Shown here piece by piece: positions 1-6,628 of a DNA stretch of 33,879 nt. The translations under genes were made by a program, and so were the position numbers. Under the pieces are notes generated by a model. The model had not been told where the DNA came from. It did not search any database and saw only the letters and a program-made list of their open reading frames with translations. Every line of letters begins with the position of its first letter. Position 1 is the first letter of the stretch. Source of the stretch: a virus; IMG/VR virus record IMGVR_UViG_3300020020_000418, positions 1 through 33,879 of that record; one strand, written 5' to 3'.

Positions 1-284
1 GTGGAACCGCCAAAAAGCCCTACTAAGTTATTGATATCATTGAGCTATTTAGAGCATTTAGGGGGTAGAATAGTTTTCTCACTCAGAGTTCCACACAACC
101 TCACAGGTTGTAGCCACTTCGGACCTATCTACCCATACCACTCACAGGTTGTAGTGAGCCAGTGCCAAGTTGTGGTGTCAAATAGTATAGTGATATCAAT
201 GAGTTAACCAATGCATCAAGCCTATGATGAGCAGCACTAGCACAATAAAAGAGGCTAGATTAATGAGCAATTCCAATACCTTAG
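1..284. other. AT-rich gene-free stretch with short repeats
   Basis: No credible gene is seen here; the one open frame has no family resemblance and overlaps the repeats. The stretch is clearly richer in A and T than the rest of the window. CTCACAGGTTGTAG occurs at 100-113 and again at 141-154. The first copy sits in an inverted repeat (ACAACC 95-100, GGTTGT 106-111) and the second in CTCAC/GTGAG arms (141-145, 154-158). TGATATCATTGAG (32-44) recurs as TGATATCAATGAG (191-203). It follows the stop of the leftward HNH gene, so it may hold a promoter or operator for the next leftward, probably head or packaging, genes. A weak leftward TTGACT (283-288) and ATTAAT (259-264) pair is visible. Confidence 0.5.
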
Positions 285-659
285 TCAACGCCTCGCATGG
301 TAGGGGTGCTTAGGGTCAGTAGGAATACCATCCTCACCTATGTCTGACCTGAAACCCCTATTCTCCTGGAATTTCTTCCCGCTCTCATGGCAATTCCGAC
401 ATAGGCTTTGCAGCCTACCCATCCAAAATGAATTCCAGTCTCCCTTGTGGGGGTCGACGTGATCAGCGATCACAGCTCGCACGACCAAACCCTTCTGAAG
501 GCAGAAGGCGCAGAGCGGATGCATCCGCATTTGGAATTTTTGCTTGTTCTTCCAGCGTCCGAGTCCGTACCAGGCGCGAGGATCGCTCGAGCTGTCGGTC
601 ACATGTTGACCCCGTGATGTAAGGATTTTTTGGCGAGCTCCGCAGATTCGACGGGACAT
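285..659 (-). CDS. HNH endonuclease (phage, terminase-neighbour type)
   Basis: A 124-residue HNH nuclease. A zinc knuckle is formed by C50-x2-C53 and C87-x2-C90, and the catalytic core runs from D66-H67 through N76 to H91, in the order typical of phage HNH proteins (PLC..C, then DHxxPHxGD, then LC..CH). In many tailed phages such genes sit just before the small terminase gene and assist DNA packaging or cleavage. Here the next leftward genes lie outside the window, so that role is inference. It is the last gene of a leftward group with the primase and NusG paralogue, 21 bases after the NusG stop. The protein is basic at its N terminus. Confidence 0.85.
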   Translation of the reverse strand: MSRRICGARQKILTSRGQHVTDSSSDPRAWYGLGRWKNKQKFQMRMHPLCAFCLQKGLVVRAVIADHVDPHKGDWNSFWMGRLQSLCRNCHESGKKFQENRGFRSDIGEDGIPTDPKHPYHARR

Positions 660-680
660 AAAGTCCCTAAATCGATCAGG

Positions 681-1217
681 CTAGAAGCTCCGAGCTCTTG
701 AACGAATAAGCTTTTTCCTGTTTTCGCGCAAGCTATCTGTGGTGCGTTGCTCGAGCTCCGTCACCAAATCTTGCGTGTCGATCGTGATCCGCACTTGAGT
801 GCCGAGCATCTCGATCAGCACCAGCTCACGGTTTTTCGCGCTCATGCCGGCATGGATCACCACCCGATGAGTGAGCGATCCCTTCGTGATCACCAGGCGC
901 TGACCCTCTAAAAACCGCGGAGGAGCTGGGAGCTGCACCAAACCGCCAGCCTCTTTCGAACGCCAGAACTCGACCGCCGCATGAGGCAATAACGCGGGGT
1001 TGTCGCCGTTCATCAGGATCGATCGAACGCCGATCGCATTCCTGATCGAGCTCCAGAACGCCGTCGCGCGACAGAACAGGTAGCCAGGAAAAAGCGGTTT
1101 GACCTTGCCAGTCGGCGCCTTGAACCTGGGAAAATACGGATCGTAGTCGGCCAGGCGATCGGCCGCCGTCGTCTCCCGTTGCGGGTTAGTCTGAACGACG
1201 AACCAGTCGTGTTTCAT
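681..1217 (-). CDS. NusG-family transcription elongation/antitermination protein
   Basis: A 178-residue NusG paralogue. The N-terminal NGN domain is recognisable from WFVVQTNPQRE near residue 5, an FPRFKAP segment and the signature PLFPGYLF. The C-terminal part (about residues 105-155, FLEGQRLVITKGSLTHRVV onward) fits a KOW domain. NusG proteins ride on RNA polymerase and change pausing and termination; specialised paralogues such as RfaH and LoaP act on a single long operon. I chose ATG at 1217 because GGAG lies about 9 bases upstream. A longer frame to 1274 would run through two copies of the repeat cluster. Its position before an HNH gene and probably the late genes suggests late-operon antitermination, which is inference. 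Confidence 0.8.
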   Translation of the reverse strand: MKHDWFVVQTNPQRETTAADRLADYDPYFPRFKAPTGKVKPLFPGYLFCRATAFWSSIRNAIGVRSILMNGDNPALLPHAAVEFWRSKEAGGLVQLPAPPRFLEGQRLVITKGSLTHRVVIHAGMSAKNRELVLIEMLGTQVRITIDTQDLVTELEQRTTDSLRENRKKLIRSRARSF

Positions 1218-1241
1218 GCCGGCGATCTCCAATTTCCAGAC

Positions 1242-1517
1242 GGAGAGCAAACGAGTGCCGATTTTGCTCTCCAATTTGCTCCCACCTTAGAAAACACAAG
1301 GGAAATTCCGATTTTGGAGAGCAAAATAATTTTGGCCTCTTTGGGGCGTTGCTGAAGCATAGACGGAACGTGAATGCGATTCAGATTTCGCCATGAATGA
1401 TAAACTCAGCATATTTGCTCTCTTGCTCTCCAACGTGAGTTAACGTTTTGAATTTTAACGAGAAATTCTGGAGAGCAAAATTGGAGAGCAAAATTTCTAA
1501 CTAAAATTTTGCTCTCC
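1242..1517. repeat. cluster of nine TTTGCTCTCC/GGAGAGCAAA repeats
   Basis: A 10-base unit occurs exactly six times: GGAGAGCAAA at 1242, 1316, 1470 and 1483, and its complement TTTGCTCTCC at 1263 and 1508. Three near copies begin at 1275 (TTTGCTCCCA), 1414 (TTTGCTCTCT) and 1422 (CTTGCTCTCC). Several extend to ATTTTGCTCTCCAA. The flanks are AT-rich. The copies fill the gap between the primase gene end and the NusG start, in both orientations. This organisation suits binding sites for a phage protein: origin iterons beside the replicative helicase, or operators controlling the NusG paralogue. No stem-loop plus T-run terminator was seen here. Confidence 0.75.
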
Positions 1518-1525
1518 ATTGCTAA

Positions 1526-4105
1526 TCAGAATAGCGATGCACCTCCACCGGCCTTCAGTCGAATGCCAGTCAGAGCAGCGATGCGCCTCTTTTGTTCTCC
1601 ATCGATGACCGCATCCATCCTTGCACCGCTCTTGGCGCCCGCCAGTTTCACCAGCCAGACTGAGAGCGACCGATCGGTGTGCGGCTCCACTCCGCTCGCT
1701 TCGGCGTAGTGCGTCCAGGCCGCGTAAAACTCCGCAAGGGGCGTCGCCGTCAGGTCGTCGGCCTTGGTCCGCTCGATGTGATCCGCGATGAACCGCATGC
1801 GGATGTCGTGCTTGTTGAGGTAGGCGTCGGTCTCAGCCTTCACCCGCTTCGGCTCGATCAGGCCGTTCTTCTTTGCCGAGAGCAGACCATTGACCGCCCA
1901 CCGCAGAATGCCTGGGCCTTCCTCGATCAGCTTTTTCGATAGCTCCAGGTCCATCAGGCCTTCGGCCTCAAAGTCGCGATCGAATGGGATGATGCGGATT
2001 CGAGATCGGATCGCGGTGTCGACGTTGTGGAATTTCGGCTTGTTGTTGCCGAGCAGCGTCAGCGACCAGGTGCGATCGAAGGTCTCGAAATTCTGGTGCA
2101 TGCCGCGGGCTTGCTGCGTGCCGTCGCCGGTCAACCCCTTGATCCTCTGCGTGTCCCAGGATGCGCCGTCCGGCACCTCCGAAGCCGTGACCATCCTCTT
2201 GCCCTTCAGCGCCCAGACATCCGCAGGATGATCGCTCCCGTATTTTTTGGCGACGAACGTCTCGAACCTGATCGACAGCGAGTAGCCGCCTGGTGCGCCG
2301 CCGGTGATGGCGACCAGGGTGTCCGCGTAGACGTTCTTGCCGTTGCGGCCGGCGCCATGCAGAAACATCAGCATCTGATGCGAGGGATCACCGCACAGGC
2401 TTACGCCGGCCCATTGCTGCAAGAGCTGCCCGATCTCCCGGTCGCCCGACGTCACCTCCTCGATGAACCGTAGCCACCGCGGACATTCCTCCTTCGGCGA
2501 GGGGTCGAACTTCCAACTCAGCCTAATCCGGTCTTTCGGCCGGCCTAACCTGGCCTGGCCCGTCCGCAGATTGACCACCATCAGCGGCCCTGCGGCGAGG
2601 TACGGATCACGGTCGAAGCCGTCCTTGTACTCCAGGAGACCGCGCAGAATTTTCTCGATTGAGGAGAGATGCCGGTGCGCCTCGAGTTGCTTGCGCAGCT
2701 TGGCGCCGGCGGGCGTCCTGGGGATCGGAATGCCCTGGACGAACGTGCCGACGATCATCGTCTCGATCCTGGCGCCCGTCTCGCCCGTCCACCTGGGCGC
2801 CTCAAAACGCAGCCACTGCTTTTCCGCCGGCACATAGCAGAGCCGGTCTCCGTAGAGGCCGGCGATCGCCCTGGCGATCGCGATCTCCGTCAGGGCATCG
2901 GCTGCCGCCTGACCGATCGCCGCCGTAAAGCGATCGGCGAAGGGCGTGCTCTGCTCGTCATCGATCGCCTTGTCGCCATCCGGCGGCAGATCGATGAACA
3001 TCTCAATATCGATCAGGCCTTTGATGCTCTTCTCGAGACCATCCCCAGGCACCGGCCTCTCGGCTACCGGCCGGTGCGTCTGGTCGTTGGCGTGATCATG
3101 CACCGTGATGTGACCAGTCGCCCTGTCGCCGCTCCAACCAACCTGGCACCGATCCATTCGGGTGCCGCCTTCGCCGGTGAACGAGCCTGAGCAGCGCAGC
3201 CGAAGCCCGAGCGCCTCATTTTGCCAGTACAGCTCGATCAACTCACCGAGTGTTACATCGCTGAAATCATCGCCGTCGAACCTCTTGCTGTCATCCAGGT
3301 CGTAGACATCCTCGAGCTTGATCAGGCCGCTCTTGTAGCCCTTCAACGGCATCAGGCCTTGAGCTGCGAAGATGCGATCGGCTTCCGCGCAGATCGCGAG
3401 CGCCTGGTCTTGGCTCAGGATCGGCAGATCACCGAGCGGCGTATCCGCCGGCGATGGCCCGCGCCACTCGTAGCGGACCAGAACTTTGCCGGTCTCATCG
3501 TCCACCGTGTGAGGCCCGAAGGCGCCAACCTGGCGCGCGACCTTGCCCTCATGATTGCGCTCGCTAGAGAACACCTCGATCTGGAACGTCGGCGCATCCA
3601 CATCCTCAGGGTTGGTCGACCACTTCTGAGACCGAATCGTAAACGGAGGAGAAACGCCGCGCCGGCAGAACAGCATGAACTTCGGCGAGCCATCGTCCCG
3701 GCCACGCTCCAGGGCGCCGCGGGCCTCGCCGAGCTGCGGCGCGATCACCGATATGGCGAGCCGCACGGCGAGCGCCATCTGAGCATCAGGCACGTCGACG
3801 TCGAGCCCGAGCAGCTCACCCACGACCTGGGCGCCGGTCGCCGCATGCAACGCCAGGCTGGCTCGATCGTTGAGCCAGGCCCTGACCTCGGCCGCATCAG
3901 GATCGAGCGAATTCCAGCCGGTGTAGAGCGTCCTCTTGTCCCGACATGGAATCGGGACGTAGCCATTGGCCAGAACCTTCAGCCGCAGCGCCGTGATCGA
4001 TGCCGCCTCACCTGGTGCGAGCGCGACCCGGGTTAATTTCTTGACTTCGCGGAGCAACTTCCGTCGTTGCGTCGACTTATTTGGTGGGTTATTGCTGCTC
4101 GTCAC
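1526..4105 (-). CDS. primase-polymerase/helicase, phage/P4 D5 type
   Basis: A large 859-residue replicative protein. The N-terminal third resembles the archaeo-eukaryotic type primase-polymerase domain: LGLDVDVPD carries the D102-x-D104 metal-binding pair, followed by a basic FMLFCRR strand. The C-terminal half is a D5/P4-type superfamily 3 helicase with Walker A GAGRNGKN at about 584-591, an acidic SEV segment at 642-644 and the polar GNNKP motif. It would prime and unwind phage DNA for the polymerase encoded at 6629. Translation appears to start at GTG 4105, with AAGGAA about 7 bases upstream. It follows the VRR-NUC gene in the same leftward unit, and the repeat cluster lies just beyond its stop, as at many phage and plasmid origins. 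Confidence 0.88.
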   Translation of the reverse strand: MTSSNNPPNKSTQRRKLLREVKKLTRVALAPGEAASITALRLKVLANGYVPIPCRDKRTLYTGWNSLDPDAAEVRAWLNDRASLALHAATGAQVVGELLGLDVDVPDAQMALAVRLAISVIAPQLGEARGALERGRDDGSPKFMLFCRRGVSPPFTIRSQKWSTNPEDVDAPTFQIEVFSSERNHEGKVARQVGAFGPHTVDDETGKVLVRYEWRGPSPADTPLGDLPILSQDQALAICAEADRIFAAQGLMPLKGYKSGLIKLEDVYDLDDSKRFDGDDFSDVTLGELIELYWQNEALGLRLRCSGSFTGEGGTRMDRCQVGWSGDRATGHITVHDHANDQTHRPVAERPVPGDGLEKSIKGLIDIEMFIDLPPDGDKAIDDEQSTPFADRFTAAIGQAAADALTEIAIARAIAGLYGDRLCYVPAEKQWLRFEAPRWTGETGARIETMIVGTFVQGIPIPRTPAGAKLRKQLEAHRHLSSIEKILRGLLEYKDGFDRDPYLAAGPLMVVNLRTGQARLGRPKDRIRLSWKFDPSPKEECPRWLRFIEEVTSGDREIGQLLQQWAGVSLCGDPSHQMLMFLHGAGRNGKNVYADTLVAITGGAPGGYSLSIRFETFVAKKYGSDHPADVWALKGKRMVTASEVPDGASWDTQRIKGLTGDGTQQARGMHQNFETFDRTWSLTLLGNNKPKFHNVDTAIRSRIRIIPFDRDFEAEGLMDLELSKKLIEEGPGILRWAVNGLLSAKKNGLIEPKRVKAETDAYLNKHDIRMRFIADHIERTKADDLTATPLAEFYAAWTHYAEASGVEPHTDRSLSVWLVKLAGAKSGARMDAVIDGEQKRRIAALTGIRLKAGGGASLF

Positions 4106-4157
4106 GCCAGGTTCCTTGAGGTTTGGAGATCGCGGGGAAATCTTGGATGTTGAGAGA

Positions 4158-4190
4158 GGCCGCCGGTCTCATGGCCGGCGGCCATTTTTT
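4158..4190 (+). terminator. strong stem-loop with T6, rightward orientation
   Basis: GGCCGCCGG (4158-4166) pairs perfectly with CCGGCGGCC (4175-4183) around an 8-base loop and is followed by A and six T (4185-4190). This is a textbook intrinsic terminator on the plus strand, yet both flanking genes are leftward. Read leftward, the same hairpin has no U-tract. It may stop antisense transcription across the primase gene, or act in the leftward RNA as a processing or attenuation structure between VRR-NUC and primase. Confidence 0.6.
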
Positions 4191-4478
4191 CTACGCTCGA
4201 TTGTCATACTCGTCCATGAGCTGGAGCACTTCAGCCCTGGTCCGACAAACACGCACATTGGCGCCGATCGCGGCATACTCATCGAGCCGCCTTCGTTGAT
4301 GCGGCGAGAGCCGTCCTCCCTTCGGTTTCTTCAATTCGACCAGTGCGATCCAGCCGATCGGCAGCGCGATCAGCCGGTCGAAAAAGCCGCGCGTTCCGAT
4401 CGTGCGGACCTTCTCGCACTTTCCGCCTCGGCGTGCGACTTCCTCCACAAGGAATTTTTCCACAGCCGATTCGAGCAT
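4191..4478 (-). CDS. VRR-NUC domain nuclease
   Basis: A 95-residue protein covering essentially one VRR-NUC domain, the PD-(D/E)XK-like nuclease fold common in phage replication clusters. Visible features are the N-terminal E-x2-V-x3-L helix, GGKCEKV, the loop GTRGFFDRL holding the acidic metal ligand, the core VELKKPKGG with E and K, and the terminal LSPHQRRRLDEYAAIGANV segment typical of the family. It likely cleaves branched or flap DNA during replication or recombination. It is the first gene of the leftward unit, divergent from the DUF2800 gene across a 65-base gap, and its partners in other phages are often DUF2800, polymerase A and SNF2 proteins, all present here. Confidence 0.88.
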   Translation of the reverse strand: MLESAVEKFLVEEVARRGGKCEKVRTIGTRGFFDRLIALPIGWIALVELKKPKGGRLSPHQRRRLDEYAAIGANVRVCRTRAEVLQLMDEYDNRA

Positions 4479-4543
4479 TGCGAATAACCCACCGTCGCGT
4501 TACTTGCTAATCATATTGTCACTACTAACCAGAGGAACGCAGA
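4479..4543. promoter_or_regulatory. divergent early control region
   Basis: This AT-leaning 65-base gap separates the leftward VRR-NUC/primase unit from the rightward replication operon, so both must start here or be read through. I see no strong -35/-10 pair. The stretch TTGCTAATCATATT around 4504-4517 is the most promoter-like. The rightward gene has a good ribosome site, GAGGA at 4532-4536, 7 bases before its ATG. Assignment as a promoter region is inferred from gene orientation. Confidence 0.4.
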
Positions 4544-5770
4544 ATGTCCGCGCATTCGAACGTCGTCGGCGGCTCGAGCGCCGCCCGCTTTCTTGGCTGC
4601 CCAGGGTCGAGAGCTATCATTGATTCGCTGCCTGACGCCGTCGACCAGCCGTCGATCTACGCGACGGAAGGCACGGCCCTGCACCAGGTCATCGCCGAGC
4701 TGCTGCTAAACGCGAAGTCGCTCCCGGAGGATTATCTCGACAAGGAGATCGTCGTGAAGGACGAGGGCACCGTCATGATAACGCAGGAGCTGATCACCGA
4801 CTGCATTCTGCCGGCTCTCGACTGGTTCGACAAGGCCATTCCTGATTCTGCGCACGCCGAAATCGAGGCGCGCGTCAACTTTCCCGGCATCGAAGGCGGC
4901 TTCGGAACGTGTGACCTCATTGCGCACGATCCAGGCGTCAAGACCTACGTCAACGATTGGAAATTTGGCTCAGGCGTTTCGGTCAAAGCTTCGTATCCCG
5001 ATCCTGATGATCCAGAATTCGAGCTGATCAACCCGCAGCTTTTGTTCTACGCTTGCGGTGCGCGTCACACCTTCCCGCACATGTTTCCGAAGGACATCCC
5101 GATCGAGCTCTCGATCATGCAGCCGCGGGCACGCGACGGCATCACCGTCACGACAACGACCGTGACCAATGATGACCTCGACGCATTCCAGGTAGCCCTG
5201 AAGAATGCCGTTGAGCTCTCAGGGCGAGAGGGTGCGCCCATCAGAGAGGGCGACTACTGCCGGTTCGCCGTCTGCCGCACCTCATGCCCGCTGAAGTTGG
5301 CGCCGATGATCAGCTTCCGCGATCTCTACGCACAGCCTGGCGACGAAGTAGCGTTCAAGAAGATCACCGCCACTGAGGACGTGCTCGCCGACATCATGAA
5401 CCTGGCCGATCGGATCGAGCCCATCATCATCGAGGCTCGCCGACAGGCACATGAGCTGCTCGAGGCCGGCGGCTCGATCCCCGGCTACAAGCTTGTGCCG
5501 AAGCGTGCGCAACGGAAATGGGCGCTCGATGAGCCGTTCATCCTGCAGGGGCTGCGGGCGCTGAAAATCAAGAAGGCCCAGGCTTACGCCTACTCGCTCA
5601 AGTCACCAGCTCAGATCGAGAAGCTCCTGCCGAAGGGCAAGGAGCTGCCGGAAAAACTGGTCTCGAAAGTCTCGAGCGGCACGACGATCGCCAAGGCCGA
5701 CGACGCCAGGCCGGACGCCGAGACGATTGGGGATACCGTCGCCGAGCTCATTTCTATGCTTGACAGCTAA
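4544..5770 (+). CDS. DUF2800 protein, Cas4/RecB-like Fe-S nuclease
   Basis: A 408-residue DUF2800-type protein. It shows the PD-(D/E)XK nuclease core: H47 in TEGTALHQ, D124 in GTCDLI, and D138-W-K140 in VNDWKFG. Four cysteines match the Cas4/AddB iron-sulfur layout: C19 near the N terminus (LGCPGS) and C239, C244, C248 in DYCRFAVCRTSC. The family is a standard partner of phage polymerase A and VRR-NUC genes and is thought to process DNA ends or assist recombination; its exact reaction is not established. The C-terminal 120 residues are lysine-rich and may bind DNA. It heads the rightward replication operon with a clear ribosome site. Identification of the fold is firm; activity is inferred. 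Confidence 0.85.
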   Translation: MSAHSNVVGGSSAARFLGCPGSRAIIDSLPDAVDQPSIYATEGTALHQVIAELLLNAKSLPEDYLDKEIVVKDEGTVMITQELITDCILPALDWFDKAIPDSAHAEIEARVNFPGIEGGFGTCDLIAHDPGVKTYVNDWKFGSGVSVKASYPDPDDPEFELINPQLLFYACGARHTFPHMFPKDIPIELSIMQPRARDGITVTTTTVTNDDLDAFQVALKNAVELSGREGAPIREGDYCRFAVCRTSCPLKLAPMISFRDLYAQPGDEVAFKKITATEDVLADIMNLADRIEPIIIEARRQAHELLEAGGSIPGYKLVPKRAQRKWALDEPFILQGLRALKIKKAQAYAYSLKSPAQIEKLLPKGKELPEKLVSKVSSGTTIAKADDARPDAETIGDTVAELISMLDS

Positions 5771-5842
5771 TAATATTGGCGATCAAGTCGGGGGGCGGCA
5801 CCTGGAATCCTCTAGCTGCCGAATGACCAAGATGAGGTTACG

Positions 5843-6559
5843 ATGAAGAACGACGACGAGGCCGGCGATCAGCCGCGCGACCGCGATATCTTCGGGGAGT
5901 TGGTCCCCGCTTGGAATTCCCCAAACGCTCTCACGACTGACCTGGTCACGGGCCTGTCCAACGTCTCGATGTCGGTGGCTTCGGCCGGCGGCTCGAACAA
6001 TGGCATGCCCTTCATCGGCATCAGCCGTCAGGGCATCTGGCAGTACGGTGTCGACGGCGTGAAGGTCGATCCGAAGTCTACCGTCGCCATGAATATCCGC
6101 TCGCTCCAGCATGGCTACATCGCCTGGGTCGACGGCAAGCCTCATGACGTCATGGTGCCGGCGAACCAGCCGTTGCCGGCGGCGTCATCCCTGCCGCCGG
6201 TTGGCGGCAACTGGGAGCTGGCCGTTGCGATCGAGATGATGTTCGTCTCCGGTCCCGACAAAGGCACGGCAGTCCTCTACAAGAACAACTCTCTCGGCGC
6301 CCGCAAGGCGATCAAGCAGTTGATCAAGGAAGTGACCGCTCAGGCCCAGATCGATCCGGCGAAGATACACCCGATCGCCAGGCTCGAGACCTCGAACTAC
6401 GAAAGCAAGAAGTTTGGCGAGATCACCGATCCGGTGTTCAAGATCGTCGGCTTCACCGATGGCCGCGGCGATCCCGGCAAGGCGTCGACGCCTTCGCCTG
6501 CGCCGGCACCTGAGGCAGCGCAACCCGAGACCGCCGGCCGTCGCCGGCGCGTCAGCTAG
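5843..6559 (+). CDS. hypothetical protein in the ssDNA-binding slot
   Basis: A 238-residue protein whose family I do not recognise with certainty. It lies between the DUF2800 gene and the DNA polymerase, the position usually held by a DUF2815-type single-strand-binding protein. The body (about residues 45-205) alternates strands and short helices, compatible with an OB-like fold, and contains GWYIAWV-like aromatic stretches (GYIAWVDGKP) and a basic helix ARKAIKQLIKEV. The tail is Pro/Ala-rich and ends in four arginines, unlike the acidic tail of classical SSB. GAGG at 5835-5838 supports ATG 5843. A ssDNA-binding role is inference from context only. Confidence 0.6.
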   Translation: MKNDDEAGDQPRDRDIFGELVPAWNSPNALTTDLVTGLSNVSMSVASAGGSNNGMPFIGISRQGIWQYGVDGVKVDPKSTVAMNIRSLQHGYIAWVDGKPHDVMVPANQPLPAASSLPPVGGNWELAVAIEMMFVSGPDKGTAVLYKNNSLGARKAIKQLIKEVTAQAQIDPAKIHPIARLETSNYESKKFGEITDPVFKIVGFTDGRGDPGKASTPSPAPAPEAAQPETAGRRRRVS

Positions 6560-6576
6560 GACAGGGTCAGGTCCGG

Positions 6577-6627
6577 CCCCTGGGCGTCAATGCCCAGGGG
6601 AATGCCGGCCTGATCCGCCTACGCGGA
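6577..6627 (+). promoter_or_regulatory. two hairpins before the DNA polymerase start
   Basis: CCCCTGGGC (6577-6585) and GCCCAGGGG (6592-6600) form a perfect 9-base-pair stem with a 6-base loop and no T-run after it. A second small hairpin, TCCGC (6614-6618) with GCGGA (6623-6627), ends one base before the polymerase ATG at 6629. No Shine-Dalgarno sequence is visible in front of that ATG. The structures may limit polymerase translation or mark RNA processing. Confidence 0.5.
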
Positions 6628-6628
6628 C

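Noticed and set aside
1-207. 68-codon rightward frame at the left edge
   Set aside because: It runs through the short repeats in AT-rich DNA, has no recognisable domain and no ribosome site.
3221-4036. 271-codon rightward open frame antisense to the primase gene
   Set aside because: It lies opposite a clear primase-polymerase domain, has no family pattern and reflects high GC codon bias.
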